A stretch of DNA of 64,000 bases from Mycolicibacterium sp. J2. GTDB taxonomy: Bacteria > Actinomycetota > Actinomycetes > Mycobacteriales > Mycobacteriaceae. This document shows positions 43,131 to 51,930 of this stretch, in pieces. How positions within the stretch are numbered: position 1 is the first letter of the stretch; every line of letters starts with the position of its first letter. The position numbers and the translations under genes are program-made. The DNA lies in assembly GCF_026240945.1 (NCBI RefSeq), contig NZ_JAPFPY010000020.1, positions 29,903 through 93,902 of the forward strand, written 5' to 3'. The notes under the pieces are model-generated. The model worked only from the letters and a program-made list of their open reading frames with translations. It did not search any database and had not been told where the DNA came from.

Positions 43131-43811
43131 TCAGCCGCGAACGTCCGCCACGGCCTTGGCGAGCAGATCCCGCGCCTTGCCGGTGTCCACCGGCACCACC
43201 GGCTTGTTCGGCTCCACCAGCGGATTTGCGGTCACCATCACCACAAACGTGCCGAAACTGGCCACATAGTTGAACAGTTCCCCGGTGCGCGGCCCCCCGT
43301 TCACCATCGTCCGCAGCACCCGATGGGTGCCCAGCACGCGCGCATCGTCGATCTTCGGGGATTCGACAACCTGCACCTGCCCGGCGACGCCGGCGCCGGC
43401 GTAGTCCACCTTCTGACAGGCCGGTCCCGGATCGTTGAAGCCGATGGCGTCGGAGGTCTCCATCGCGATGACGATGAACCGGTTCCCGTTGCCCTCGGCC
43501 GTCGTCGCCGCCATATTGCCCTTCACCCCTGGTGGCACGGCCAGACCGGTGGCCAACTTCGCACAGTCCGGGGGCGCGATCGTGACACCCGGCGGCAACG
43601 GCTGAGCGGCGAGCATCTTCGGGTCGATACCGGTCGGGGCCACGGTGGTCACGTGGAACTCCGGCCCGAACTGCGACTTCAGGTCGACGATGTGCGCGAT
43701 GTCGGGCTGGGCGGCCGGCTTGGCAGCGGAGCACGCGGTGAGTGCGGCAGCACAGGCCACGAGGGCGGCCGCTCGTGGAGTGAGCATCGCCGCCAAATCT
43801 ACCGGCGTCAC
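43131..43811 (-). CDS. Mycobacterial lipoprotein, DUF5642-like
   Basis: The 226-residue product has a lipoprotein signal ending LTAC (Cys at 27 from GTG 43811; ATG 43787 gives a shorter signal). The mature part starts IVDLKSQFGPEFHVTTVAPTG, with two Cys likely in a disulfide (PPDCAKL and PACQKVD). The layout resembles a mycobacterial family, I think DUF5642, not certain. GTG 43811 overlaps the upstream stop as GTGA, so it is translated together with the second lipoprotein. Function unknown. Confidence 0.75.
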   Translation of the reverse strand: MTPVDLAAMLTPRAAALVACAAALTACSAAKPAAQPDIAHIVDLKSQFGPEFHVTTVAPTGIDPKMLAAQPLPPGVTIAPPDCAKLATGLAVPPGVKGNMAATTAEGNGNRFIVIAMETSDAIGFNDPGPACQKVDYAGAGVAGQVQVVESPKIDDARVLGTHRVLRTMVNGGPRTGELFNYVASFGTFVVMVTANPLVEPNKPVVPVDTGKARDLLAKAVADVRG

Positions 43812-44470
43812 CGGGTGACCGCCGAAACCACCTGTGCCAGCAGGTGTGACGCGGTGTCGCCGGGTAGCTTCTGCTGGGCGGATCCGGGGTCGGTGATGAC
43901 GGTGACGGAGGCGATGTACGCCCCGGCCAGGTACGCCGTCGCGGTGTCGGCATGCATCCGGGTGACGGTGCCGCCTTCGACGGTGGTGGTCGCCACGGCA
44001 TTCATCGCCACGGTCGGCGTGTCCGGGATCGCCGGGGCGGGTGCGAGCGTCACCGCCGCACTCGTGTGCCCTCCCGTCAGCGACCACGCCGCGCAGCCGT
44101 CCGGAGCGCCCACCCGTGCACCTGGACCGGCGACGATGGCGTAGACGATGCCACCCGGACCCGACGCCGACCAACCGCGCACCGGGGTGCCGACGCCCGG
44201 ATCGGCGAGTTCACCGCAGTGCTCCGGCACCGCCGCCCACCCCGAGGTGAAGCCCCAAAAGGACGCCGGCGTAACCGGTTCGGCGGCGAGATCGGTCACC
44301 TCGTATCCGGCAGGCAGATCGGCACGGGCCCGCAGGACGGCCGCGGGTTGGACGGGGCCGGGCGCACCCGACGATGCCGGCGGCGCCGACGAGGGCGGCG
44401 CGATAGCGGACGGCGACCCGCAGGCCGTCAGACCCACCGTCGCCACCAGGCATATCGCCATCGTGCGCAC
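43808..44470 (-). CDS. Mycobacterial lipoprotein, paired with the preceding family
   Basis: The 220-residue product has a short signal with LTACGS (Cys at 17 from GTG 44470; ATG 44461 is the alternative) and a Pro/Ser/Ala linker. The domain contains LPAGYEVTDL, a conserved Trp-rich SFWGFTSGWAAV and Cys residues in PEHCGEL and GCAAWSL. Its general plan resembles the downstream lipoprotein, suggesting an old tandem duplication. Function unknown. It is divergent from the LpqN-like gene. Confidence 0.72.
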   Translation of the reverse strand: MRTMAICLVATVGLTACGSPSAIAPPSSAPPASSGAPGPVQPAAVLRARADLPAGYEVTDLAAEPVTPASFWGFTSGWAAVPEHCGELADPGVGTPVRGWSASGPGGIVYAIVAGPGARVGAPDGCAAWSLTGGHTSAAVTLAPAPAIPDTPTVAMNAVATTTVEGGTVTRMHADTATAYLAGAYIASVTVITDPGSAQQKLPGDTASHLLAQVVSAVTR

Positions 44471-44600
44471 GCCGTTGTGATACCACATCCACGCAGGCAT
44501 CGATGCGCTGTGCCGGTGGTGTCGCGGACCGATTCGCGCCCGGGTACCCAGGTTTCTGGCAGGATTTCCCGGCAAGACGGCGTCGACCACAGGAGAAGGC

Positions 44601-45320
44601 ATGAACTGGTACACCACGGCACGTGGACTTGCAGCGGGCGCCGCGGTGCTCGGGCTCGCCCTGGCCGGCTGCGGCTCGGACACCAAGAGCACGTCCTCAT
44701 CGCAGGAAAGCACCAGCGCCTCAGCGACTTCTGCGACATCTGCAACGTCAGCGACCTCCGAGGCCAGTACCCCCAACACCGCGCCCGCACCGGCGGCCGG
44801 GGCGCACTACACACTCGCCGACTACATCAAGGACAACCACATCACCGAAACACCGGTCAAGCGCGGCGATCCCGGAACTCCGACGCTGAACCTGCCGACC
44901 CCGGAGGGCTGGGCCGACGCCGGCGCCAAGGCGCCCGCCGGGGCATGGGAACAGATCGTGTTCACCGATCCCTCTGCCGGGCCGGTCCCGCCGACGGTCA
45001 CCGCCATCATGTCCAAGCTGACCGGCGCCGATCCGGCAAAGGTCGTGGAGTACGCCCCCGGCGAACTGCAGAACCTGCCCGACTACGAGGGCGCCAGCTC
45101 GGGCAAGAGCGGCAAACTCGGCGGCTTCGACGCCGTGCAGGTGGGCGGTACCTACGTCAAGGACGGGCAGAAACGCTTGATCGCCCAGAAGACGGTGATC
45201 ATCCCGGCCGGCCAGAATCTGTTCGTCCTGCAGCTCAACGCCGAGGGCACCGAAGACCAGATGGGTCCGTTGATGGATGTCACCACGGCCATCGACAAGG
45301 AAACGACGATCACGCCGTGA
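44601..45320 (+). CDS. lpqN: LpqN/LpqT-family lipoprotein
   Basis: The 239-residue product has a lipoprotein signal ending ALAGC (Cys at 24), a Ser/Thr/Ala linker with repeated ATS units, and an LpqN/LpqT domain beginning HYTLADYIKDNHITETPVKRG with LPTPEGWAD and TAIMSKLTGA. It shares the domain with lpqT at 16581. LpqN-type proteins interact with other secreted and host factors; no enzyme site is seen. It is alone on the plus strand. The symbol is tentative among paralogues. Confidence 0.8.
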   Translation: MNWYTTARGLAAGAAVLGLALAGCGSDTKSTSSSQESTSASATSATSATSATSEASTPNTAPAPAAGAHYTLADYIKDNHITETPVKRGDPGTPTLNLPTPEGWADAGAKAPAGAWEQIVFTDPSAGPVPPTVTAIMSKLTGADPAKVVEYAPGELQNLPDYEGASSGKSGKLGGFDAVQVGGTYVKDGQKRLIAQKTVIIPAGQNLFVLQLNAEGTEDQMGPLMDVTTAIDKETTITP

Positions 45321-45375
45321 CGCGGCGTCCCGTCGCAAGTAGCCCCTGCGCCGAAACCGTCTGCAGCACAACCTA

Positions 45376-46242
45376 TCAAGCGCGGGAGATGGCCGAGGCC
45401 GCCGAGATCTGCTCCGGGGTGGGCCGCACCCCGGTATAGCGTTCGAACTGTTCGGCGGCCTGCAACGCGATCACCTCCGCGCCGGTGATGACCGCGGTGC
45501 CCGCGGCCCGTGCGGCCGTGATGAGCGGTGTCTCCGAGGGCAGCGCGACCACGTCGAACACCACCGATGCATTCGCGATCGCCGCGTCGTCGAACGCCTG
45601 CTGGCTTTCCTCCGGGCCGCCGGACATCCCGATCGGGGTGACGTTCACCAGGATCGGCGCGCGCAGTGAACCCATCTCGGGGGCGTACTCGTAGCCCAGC
45701 CGGTCGGCCAACGCCCGGCCGGTATCGGCGTTTCGCGCCACGATGACACCGGAACGGAAGCCGCTGCCCTGGAACGCGGCGGCAACGGCACTGGCCATCC
45801 CGCCGCTGCCCCGGATGACGACGCCATCGCCGGGGTTCAGCCCGTTACTACCGATCAACTGTTGCACCGCAAGGTAATCGGTGTTCGATGCGCGCAGGTG
45901 ACCGTCGTCGTTGACGATGGTGTTGACCGATTCGATGTCCAGCGCCGACGGCTCGACCTCGTCGACCAGGGCGAGCACATCACGCTTGAACGGCATCGAC
46001 ACCGAGCAGCCACGGATACCCAGCGCACGTACGCCACCGATCGCCGCGGTGATATCGGTCGTGGTGAAGGCCTTGTAGATGAAGTCAAGACCGAGCTGCT
46101 CGTACAGGTAGTTGTGGAAACGGGTGCCGATATTGCTCGGGCGGGCGGCCAGCGAGATGCACAGCCGGGTGTCTTTGTTCAGTGGCGGCCGGCCGCTGAC
46201 GTTCAATGGCGGCCGGCCGCCGCTGACGTTGGGCTGCGTCAT
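45376..46242 (-). CDS. Shikimate dehydrogenase-like protein
   Basis: The 288-residue product has the AroE fold: catalytic Lys in SMPFKRDVLAL, Asp in ASNTDYLAV, the glycine-rich IRGSGGMASAV and VNVTPIGMSGG. It lacks the typical N-terminal ISHSLSP shikimate-binding Ser pair, having CISLAARPSNIG, so it may use quinate or another substrate. The first 20 residues contain an imperfect repeat (NVSGGRPPLN then NVSGRPPLN) that comes from a DNA duplication. ATG 46242 overlaps the acetyltransferase stop. Confidence 0.85.
   Translation of the reverse strand: MTQPNVSGGRPPLNVSGRPPLNKDTRLCISLAARPSNIGTRFHNYLYEQLGLDFIYKAFTTTDITAAIGGVRALGIRGCSVSMPFKRDVLALVDEVEPSALDIESVNTIVNDDGHLRASNTDYLAVQQLIGSNGLNPGDGVVIRGSGGMASAVAAAFQGSGFRSGVIVARNADTGRALADRLGYEYAPEMGSLRAPILVNVTPIGMSGGPEESQQAFDDAAIANASVVFDVVALPSETPLITAARAAGTAVITGAEVIALQAAEQFERYTGVRPTPEQISAASAISRA
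46177..46228. repeat. Imperfect tandem repeat in the 5' end of the AroE-like gene
   Basis: A 25-base unit at 46177-46201 recurs as a 28-base unit at 46201-46228, differing by a CCG insertion and one substitution. It encodes the NVSG(G)RPPLN repeats at the N-terminus and stays in frame. Confidence 0.75.
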
Positions 46243-47261
46243 CAGCCCACCGCCCTCATCACCTGCCGGGCCATCTCATAGATGGCGCGATACCGCTGCG
46301 GGCTCATCGACACATTCGGCACATCGACCACGGTAGTCACCACGTTGAGGTCTTCGCGCTCCCAGTGCGCCCCGGCCCGATCAAGAATGGCCCGCATCGG
46401 ATAGTTCTCCGACAGCACCCGCGCGGTGAACGTGCCGACTCCTCCGGCGCGCGCCGCCACCGCCAGCGCATCCATCAAGAACGTGCCGATACCACGCCCC
46501 TGGTAGGCATCGCCGACGATGAAGGCCACCTCGGCTGTCGTCGCATCATGTCCCAGCCGCACGAAGCGCCCGTCGGCCACCACCGGCCCATCCGGGCCAT
46601 CGGTCAGCACCCACACGAAATGGTCGACGTAGTCCACCTCGAACAGATAGGCCATCAACGACGGCGTCGGAACCCGGGTGCTCTGGAATCGGCGGTACAA
46701 CGTCTCGCTGGAGAATTCGACGGGGCCGTGAATGGTGCGTTCGTTGTCTCCGGGCAACACCGGCCGCAGATACAGGACGGTGCCGTCGCGCATGGTGACG
46801 GGAATCGGCGTGACGAAGGTCGCCAGGCGCTGCCGGGCGATACGCACCAACCGGTCCATCAACGACCTGACCCCGTCGCCGCGCGGGCCGGAAACCGGCA
46901 GGTCAAGCATGATGGCGAACGCTTCGGGGCCGCCGACCCAGCCGGTGAGCGCTCCGGTGGCCGTCACCGTCGCGGTTCTCGGCACCCCGCGCAGCAGCGC
47001 GATCTCGCCGACCACCAGTCCGGGCTGCAGCGGTACCACGGTCGCCTCGCCGTCCTCGCCGATGTGGGTCACCTCGGCGGTACCGGAGCCGATCAGCAGG
47101 AAGGTGGCCGCCTGCTCGCCTTGGCGCATGAGCACGTCTCCGGCACCGGCGGCCAGCGGCTGCAGCAGTGCCGCCAGTGGCAGCAGTTCGGCGGCCGAGC
47201 ACCCGGCGAAGAATCCCAATGCGGCCAGTTCATCGGCCCGCGCACCGGTCACACTCACCAC
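46242..47261 (-). CDS. cAMP-regulated protein lysine acetyltransferase (KATmt / MtPat, Rv0998 orthologue)
   Basis: This enzyme acetylates Lys of metabolic proteins such as acyl-CoA synthetases when cAMP is bound. The 339-residue product has an N-terminal cyclic-nucleotide-binding domain with the phosphate cassette GEIALLRGVPRTATV, and a GNAT acetyltransferase domain (about 155-320) with the acetyl-CoA loop GDAYQGRGIGTFLM. Length and order match Rv0998. GTG 47261, with a second GTG next to it. The two acyl-CoA ligases in this window are possible targets. Confidence 0.94.
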   Translation of the reverse strand: MVSVTGARADELAALGFFAGCSAAELLPLAALLQPLAAGAGDVLMRQGEQAATFLLIGSGTAEVTHIGEDGEATVVPLQPGLVVGEIALLRGVPRTATVTATGALTGWVGGPEAFAIMLDLPVSGPRGDGVRSLMDRLVRIARQRLATFVTPIPVTMRDGTVLYLRPVLPGDNERTIHGPVEFSSETLYRRFQSTRVPTPSLMAYLFEVDYVDHFVWVLTDGPDGPVVADGRFVRLGHDATTAEVAFIVGDAYQGRGIGTFLMDALAVAARAGGVGTFTARVLSENYPMRAILDRAGAHWEREDLNVVTTVVDVPNVSMSPQRYRAIYEMARQVMRAVG

Positions 47262-47402
47262 CCCACGAGGCTACGACTTCCGGCGTGACCAGGTCCACGA
47301 ACCGGTGACGAAGCGCACCAGAATTTGCTGTGTGGTGCGTGAGGTTAACCTCCCCAGCAGCGTTTCTACGCACTGGTCAGATATCTGTGGCAAACTCCGC
47401 GT

Positions 47403-48050
47403 ATGACTCAAGCGCTGCGCCGCACTCGCGGTCGTCCCCGGGCAGCTAATGGTTCGGAGACCCGCGAGCGGATCGTCCGTGCGGCACGACTGGTTTTCAG
47501 CGAACTTGGCTACGACGCGGCGACGTTCCAGGCGATCGCCGAGCGCGCCGATCTGACGCGGCCGGCAATCAACCATTACTTTGCGAACAAGCGGGCGCTG
47601 TACCAAGAGGTACTCACCGCCACCAATGCCGCGCTGATCACGTCGGGGATGACCGCCGCGGCGGCGCACACCAATCTGGTCGACAGGCTCTCGGCATTCC
47701 TCAACGGGATGATGATGGCGCACCGCGAGTACGACTCGGCGGCGGCGTTCCTCGTGACGTCCATGCTGGAATCCCATCGCCATCCCGAGCTGAGCCAGGA
47801 CAGTTACGCCCCGCGTGATGACGTGCGCAGCTTCGTCACCACCGCGGTCAGCGATGCGGTGGCCTCGGGCGAGCTCAGCGCCGCCAGCGATCCCGAGATC
47901 GTGGTGGAGATGATTCTGGTGCTGATGTTCGGCATCGGTTTCTACGCCGGATTCGTCGGCACCGACGCCGAAGTGGCGGCCGTGGTGGACAAGGTACAGC
48001 GGCTGCTGGCCAACGACCTGTGGACCCTGGAGGAGCCGGCCGCCAGCTGA
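47403..48050 (+). CDS. TetR-family regulator
   Basis: The 215-residue protein has a TetR helix-turn-helix (ETRERIVRAARLVFSELGYDAATFQAIAERADLTRPAINHYFANK) and a C-terminal ligand domain ending in an Ala/Ser tail. It is divergent from the lysine acetyltransferase with 141 bases between. The promoter contains GTGTGGTGCGTGAGGTTAACC; no clean palindrome is visible. The closest orthologues are mycobacterial regulators of unknown ligand. Confidence 0.88.
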   Translation: MTQALRRTRGRPRAANGSETRERIVRAARLVFSELGYDAATFQAIAERADLTRPAINHYFANKRALYQEVLTATNAALITSGMTAAAAHTNLVDRLSAFLNGMMMAHREYDSAAAFLVTSMLESHRHPELSQDSYAPRDDVRSFVTTAVSDAVASGELSAASDPEIVVEMILVLMFGIGFYAGFVGTDAEVAAVVDKVQRLLANDLWTLEEPAAS

Positions 48051-48056
48051 CCGCGG

Positions 48057-48866
48057 TCAGCCGACGGGTTCGGTGAGCACCCGGACCGCTTCGCGCAACG
48101 CGTCCGGCGTGGTGGCGATATCGCCGATGAACGGGTGCGCCAGCTCGAGCACCAGGAACAGGTTGGTGGCCACCAGCACTCCGACGATGATCACCATCGG
48201 GTAGTGCATCGCCGGCCGCTCGACCCCGTAGACGATGGCGGTGCCCAGCACCATGGCGCTGGTGATGAAGATGACCGCCCATAGCGGCCACGGTGGTCCG
48301 TCGTCGGTGCGTGCCTGCAGGATGCGCGCCGTGCGCGCTTGACCGATCTTGTCCAGGTTGGTGAATGAGGTTGCCAGGAGCGCCTTTTGGGCATCGGTGA
48401 CGGCCTGCACCTGGCCGTACGCCGTGCGCAGCTCGATCAAGGACCTATCGGCAGCCGGTGATCGGCGATTGTTTCCCTCGGTCCATTCCGCGATGGCCGC
48501 GTTCTCGTAGGACAGCAGCGCGGCCCGCACCCGGTCCCGGTCCGTCGAAGCGAAAATGGTGGCGTCCGTTGCCATCTGGACCGCTGCCGCCCCCTCGGTT
48601 CGCGCGTTGCCGTCGGCGGTGTTGATGGAACCCCACATCGAAGAGACGACGAAGCCGATGAAGAAGGCGTACACGAATCCGATCACGCCGTAGGTGAAGC
48701 GGGTGACGTCGTTGTGCTCATCCAGGGTCAGCGCCGGGAATCGGTGCCGAATAGCCCTGAGCACCAGCACCGCGCCGCCGGCGACAACCACGATGAGGAT
48801 GATCAGCAGCAGCCCCGCCGGGACGTGCAGCACCAGCCAGGCAGCCACCGGGTCTCCCGTCGTCAT
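48057..48866 (-). CDS. DUF4239 membrane protein
   Basis: The 269-residue protein has helices at about 12-35 and 62-80, a soluble helical middle (about 85-185) and two C-terminal helices (about 190-212 and 220-240). This matches the bestrophin-like DUF4239 family, of unknown function. It is convergent with the TetR, with six bases between, and divergent from the MDR reductase. Confidence 0.85.
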   Translation of the reverse strand: MTTGDPVAAWLVLHVPAGLLLIILIVVVAGGAVLVLRAIRHRFPALTLDEHNDVTRFTYGVIGFVYAFFIGFVVSSMWGSINTADGNARTEGAAAVQMATDATIFASTDRDRVRAALLSYENAAIAEWTEGNNRRSPAADRSLIELRTAYGQVQAVTDAQKALLATSFTNLDKIGQARTARILQARTDDGPPWPLWAVIFITSAMVLGTAIVYGVERPAMHYPMVIIVGVLVATNLFLVLELAHPFIGDIATTPDALREAVRVLTEPVG

Positions 48867-48948
48867 AGGTCACGCGGTTGAAAACCCTAGACGGTGTGGC
48901 CTGCGCCCGGCGGCGGTTTGCCCGGCCGGACCGCTACGCTGTCCGGCT

Positions 48949-49953
48949 GTGAAGGCGATGGCCCAACACAGCTGGGCGGCGGGCACACCCTTGGAATTGG
49001 TCGAGTTGCCGACGCCCGTGCCGCACCGGCACGAGGTCCGGGTGCGCGTGCAGGCCATCGGCGTGAACCCGGTGGATTGGAAGATGCGCAGCCACGGCCC
49101 GTTACGGTGGGCGGCCCGTCTGCTGGGACCCAGGCCACCGGTGATCGTGGGAGTGGACTTCGCCGGGGTGGTGGATGCGGTCGGCCCCTCGGTGACCGAT
49201 GTCGCAGTGGGTGACCGGGTGGCCGGCGGCACCAACTTCGCGCGCCGGCAACGCGGCTCCTACGCCGACACGGTGCTGGTGCGCCGCGATCAGATCTGCC
49301 GCGTACCCGAGTCGGTCGACAGCACGGTAGCGGCCGCCCTGCCCATCCCGGGAGTCACGGCCTGGATGTCGGTGATCGACCTGGGCCGGATCCGGCAGGT
49401 GTCGGTGACCGAGCGTCGGGTGCTGGTGCTGGGCGCCTCCGGCGGCGTCGGCCAGTTGGTGGTACAGATCGCCAAGCGGGAAGGCGCGCTGGTGTGCGGA
49501 GTCTGCTCGAGCGCCAATATCGACCGGGTGGCCGGGCTGGGCGCCGACGTGGTGATCGACTACACCCGTGGCGACGCCCTGGCGCAGGCGCGGGCGCACG
49601 GCCCGTTCAGCATCGTTGTCGACTGTGCGGGCGGTTACGCCGCACGCCGGTGTCGGGCATTGCTGGCGCCGGGCGGCCGACACATCATGGTGGCCGGGGA
49701 CGACGCGGCCGCCCTGGCGGCCAGGGTGCTCGCCCCACGACGGTCCAAGGGCATTTTGGGCAGACCCACCGGTGCCCGGCTCGCGCCGCTGATCGATGCC
49801 GTCGCCACCGGTTCGTTGCGCGTGAGCATCTCGCGGACCTTGCCGCTGACCGCCGCCGAGGAGGCGCACCGACTCAGCCGGACGGGTCGGATGACCGGAA
49901 AACTCCTCCTGATCCCCGACACCGCGCCGCCCCAGGTTTCGAACGGCGCCTAG
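48949..49953 (+). CDS. Zinc-free MDR-family NAD(P)H quinone/enoyl reductase
   Basis: The 334-residue protein has the GroES-like N-terminal half with GVNPVDWKMRSHG and IVGVDFAGVV, and the NADP site VLGASGGVGQLVVQIAK. The Cys and His that bind catalytic zinc in alcohol dehydrogenases are absent. Such proteins reduce quinones or enones with NADPH. GTG 48949. A strong hairpin at 50008 ends the transcript. Confidence 0.9.
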   Translation: MKAMAQHSWAAGTPLELVELPTPVPHRHEVRVRVQAIGVNPVDWKMRSHGPLRWAARLLGPRPPVIVGVDFAGVVDAVGPSVTDVAVGDRVAGGTNFARRQRGSYADTVLVRRDQICRVPESVDSTVAAALPIPGVTAWMSVIDLGRIRQVSVTERRVLVLGASGGVGQLVVQIAKREGALVCGVCSSANIDRVAGLGADVVIDYTRGDALAQARAHGPFSIVVDCAGGYAARRCRALLAPGGRHIMVAGDDAAALAARVLAPRRSKGILGRPTGARLAPLIDAVATGSLRVSISRTLPLTAAEEAHRLSRTGRMTGKLLLIPDTAPPQVSNGA

Positions 49954-50007
49954 GAGGGGATTAGTAGCCGCAGACGCGCGAGCCCAGCCCGGGTGGTCTC
50001 CGCGTCA

Positions 50008-50041
50008 GGTTCCCCCGGTACAGACAGCTGCCGGGGGAACC
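50008..50041. terminator. Shared 11-bp stem terminator between convergent genes
   Basis: GGTTCCCCCGG (50008-50018) pairs perfectly with CCGGGGGAACC (50031-50041) with a 12-base loop. It sits between the convergent MDR reductase and the pyridoxamine-oxidase-like gene and can serve both directions. Confidence 0.75.
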
Positions 50042-50063
50042 GTCCCGGCATCCCGGCGGCAGC

Positions 50064-50489
50064 TCAGTCTGAGTAGTCCGCGGTGATCCAGCGGTCCGGA
50101 CGCACCAGGAAGAGCACGCTCGGACTGTCTTTCATCGCCTCGACGAAGGCCCGTCCGCCGTCCTCCCCCAGATAGCGGATGGCGATGGCTTCGCGTACTT
50201 CTTGCGGCGCGGGCTCGACGGTGTCCACGACGCTGCCCTCGACGACCACGTACTGGTAGGGCGGTTCCTCCCGTTGCACGACGAGTGTCACCGCGCCGGC
50301 TTGCCGGATCAGCCGGACCTTGCGCGACGCCGCGCCGGTGTTGATCCGGATGAGCCCGTCGGGCGTGTAGTCATACCAGATCGGGACGCTCGCGGGCGGT
50401 CGGCCGTCGGTGGTGGCCACCGACAGCACGCCCACGTGTTTGGCGGCCAGGAACTGTTCGCGCTGCGCTTCTCCGAGAGGTCTGCTCAT
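50064..50489 (-). CDS. Pyridoxamine 5'-phosphate oxidase-like flavin/F420 protein
   Basis: The 141-residue protein has the split-barrel fold of PNPOx-like proteins: FLAAKHVGVLSVATTDGRPPASVPIWYDY, AGAVTLVVQREEPPYQYVVVEG and a helical end with VEAMKDSPSVLFLVRPDRWITADY. Mycobacteria have many such proteins that bind FMN or F420. It may be an F420-dependent reductase or a heme-related protein. ATG 50489 is the family-type start. It lies 40 bases downstream of the gene at 50530. Confidence 0.82.
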   Translation of the reverse strand: MSRPLGEAQREQFLAAKHVGVLSVATTDGRPPASVPIWYDYTPDGLIRINTGAASRKVRLIRQAGAVTLVVQREEPPYQYVVVEGSVVDTVEPAPQEVREAIAIRYLGEDGGRAFVEAMKDSPSVLFLVRPDRWITADYSD

Positions 50490-50529
50490 ACTGGCGGGCA
50501 ACGCCGTCGCGGACGGGAGGTATTCCCGA

Positions 50530-50796
50530 TCACCGGGCCCGCAGGAAGCGCTCGTCGATGGCATCGAGCATGCGCGTCGCCTCTTCGATGCGTTCGAGCA
50601 CCACCGCGATCCGGCCCGGTGGCTCGACATAGCCCTTGGCCTGGCAGCGCCGACGCCAATGTGCCTCGGCCTTGGTGATTTTCGCCGTCATGGTGGTGAT
50701 CTCGTCCCGGAGTACCTCGGCGAAGAGTTCGGCTTGGGCCCGCTCGGACGGTTGGGTGAGCCGGCGGACCACGGCATCGTCGTGGGTCACGTCCAC
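50530..50796 (-). CDS. Small helical hypothetical protein
   Basis: The 88-residue product is charged and helical, with SERAQAELFAEVLRDEITTMTAKITKAEAHWRRRC and RIAVVLERIEEATRMLDAIDERF. It has no signal or membrane segment. I do not recognise it. GTG 50796 is three bases after the DUF3349 stop, so it is co-translated. Confidence 0.65.
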   Translation of the reverse strand: MDVTHDDAVVRRLTQPSERAQAELFAEVLRDEITTMTAKITKAEAHWRRRCQAKGYVEPPGRIAVVLERIEEATRMLDAIDERFLRAR

Positions 50797-50799
50797 GCC

Positions 50800-51108
50800 C
50801 TACTTCGGGAAGGTCAGCGGGTCGTCGATCGGCCAGCCGGCCGCCAGCAGCCGGCGCTCCACGCGCTGGACGTCCTCGTGGGAGGGCAGTTCGTCGGTCA
50901 GTTTGGTGATGGCCACCCGGACATCGGTGCCCTGGGCCGGCTTGCTTCCCGTCGCGATCAATTGAGTTGTCAGCGAGAGCACTTCGTCGTCGGTGAGCCG
51001 CCGCCGCAGCACCGCTACCAGCGGGATGTAGTCATCAGCCGGGACGCCGTCGGGATAGCCGGCCCGCAGGAAGGCCAGTATCCGGCCAAGCACATCAGAC
51101 AGCGCCAC
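50800..51108 (-). CDS. DUF3349 family protein
   Basis: The 102-residue protein starts LSDVLGRILAFLRAGYPDGVPADDYIPLVAVLRRRLTDDEV, the hallmark of DUF3349 proteins such as Rv0543c, small helical mycobacterial proteins of unknown role. It heads a three-gene minus-strand operon with the 88-residue protein and the PNPOx-like gene. Confidence 0.85.
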   Translation of the reverse strand: MALSDVLGRILAFLRAGYPDGVPADDYIPLVAVLRRRLTDDEVLSLTTQLIATGSKPAQGTDVRVAITKLTDELPSHEDVQRVERRLLAAGWPIDDPLTFPK

Positions 51109-51262
51109 CGTTCCCCCTCGGCCCCCCGGCCATGTCAGCGTTCACTCCTTGGTAGTCGGTGGGACGGCCGCGGAGCAAGGCGTTTCACCGTCCGGTCAGG
51201 TCACATTTACGAGGTGTTCACCACCTGCGGCTTCCGGCGCGACCAGCAACTACTGTGTGACA

Positions 51263-51910
51263 ATGCGCACCGGATTCCAGGATCAGCTCGACGGGCTGAC
51301 CCAGACGCTCAGCGATATGTGCGGGCTGGCCGGCGCGGCCATGGAGCGGGCCACCCAAGCCCTCCTGCAGGCAGACCTCGTCACCGCCGAACAGGTGATC
51401 AGTGACCACGAGTACCTGGCGGCGTTGCGCACCCAAGCCGAGGAAGCGGCGTTCATCCTGCTCGCGCTGCAGGCGCCCGTCGCCAGCGACCTGCGTCTGG
51501 TCGTCGGGTCGATGCAGAGCGTCGCCGACTCCGAACGCATGGGCGGCCTGGCGCTACACGTGGCCAAGATCGCCCGCCGCCGCCACCCAGAGCACGCCGT
51601 GCCCGAGGAGGTCGACGGCTACTTCGCCGAAATGGGCCGTATCGCCGTCGAACTCAGCGCGTGCGCACAGGAAGTGGTGCTGTCCCGCGACCCGGAGAAG
51701 GCGGCCCAGATCAGCCGCGACGACGCGGCGATGGATCAGCTGCACAAGCACCTGTTCACGGTGCTGATGGACCGGCAGTGGGACCACGGTGTCGCCAGCG
51801 CGGTGGACATCACGTTGTTGGGCCGGTTCTACGAACGGTTCGCCGACCACGCCGTGGAGATCGGGCGGCGGGTCATCTTCCAGGTCACCGGGGAGATCCC
51901 GGAGGGGTGA
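51263..51910 (+). CDS. phoU: Phosphate transport regulatory protein PhoU
   Basis: PhoU links the Pst phosphate transporter to the two-component kinase (SenX3 in mycobacteria) and represses the Pho regulon at high phosphate. The 215-residue product has two PhoU three-helix repeats: QTLSDMCGLAGAAMERATQALL and RLVVGSMQSVADSERMGGLA in the first, GRIAVELSACAQEVV and LGRFYERFADHAVEIGRRV in the second. No pst genes are adjacent. Its upstream region contains GTGTTCACC and GTTTCACC, weakly like RegX3 half sites. Confidence 0.93.
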   Translation: MRTGFQDQLDGLTQTLSDMCGLAGAAMERATQALLQADLVTAEQVISDHEYLAALRTQAEEAAFILLALQAPVASDLRLVVGSMQSVADSERMGGLALHVAKIARRRHPEHAVPEEVDGYFAEMGRIAVELSACAQEVVLSRDPEKAAQISRDDAAMDQLHKHLFTVLMDRQWDHGVASAVDITLLGRFYERFADHAVEIGRRVIFQVTGEIPEG

Positions 51911-51930
51911 GCAGCTCAGCCCTGGTCGAC

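Noticed and set aside
51150..51262. RegX3/Pho box upstream of phoU
   Set aside because: GTTTCACC and GTGTTCACC are present but not with regular direct-repeat spacing, so I keep it only as a remark.
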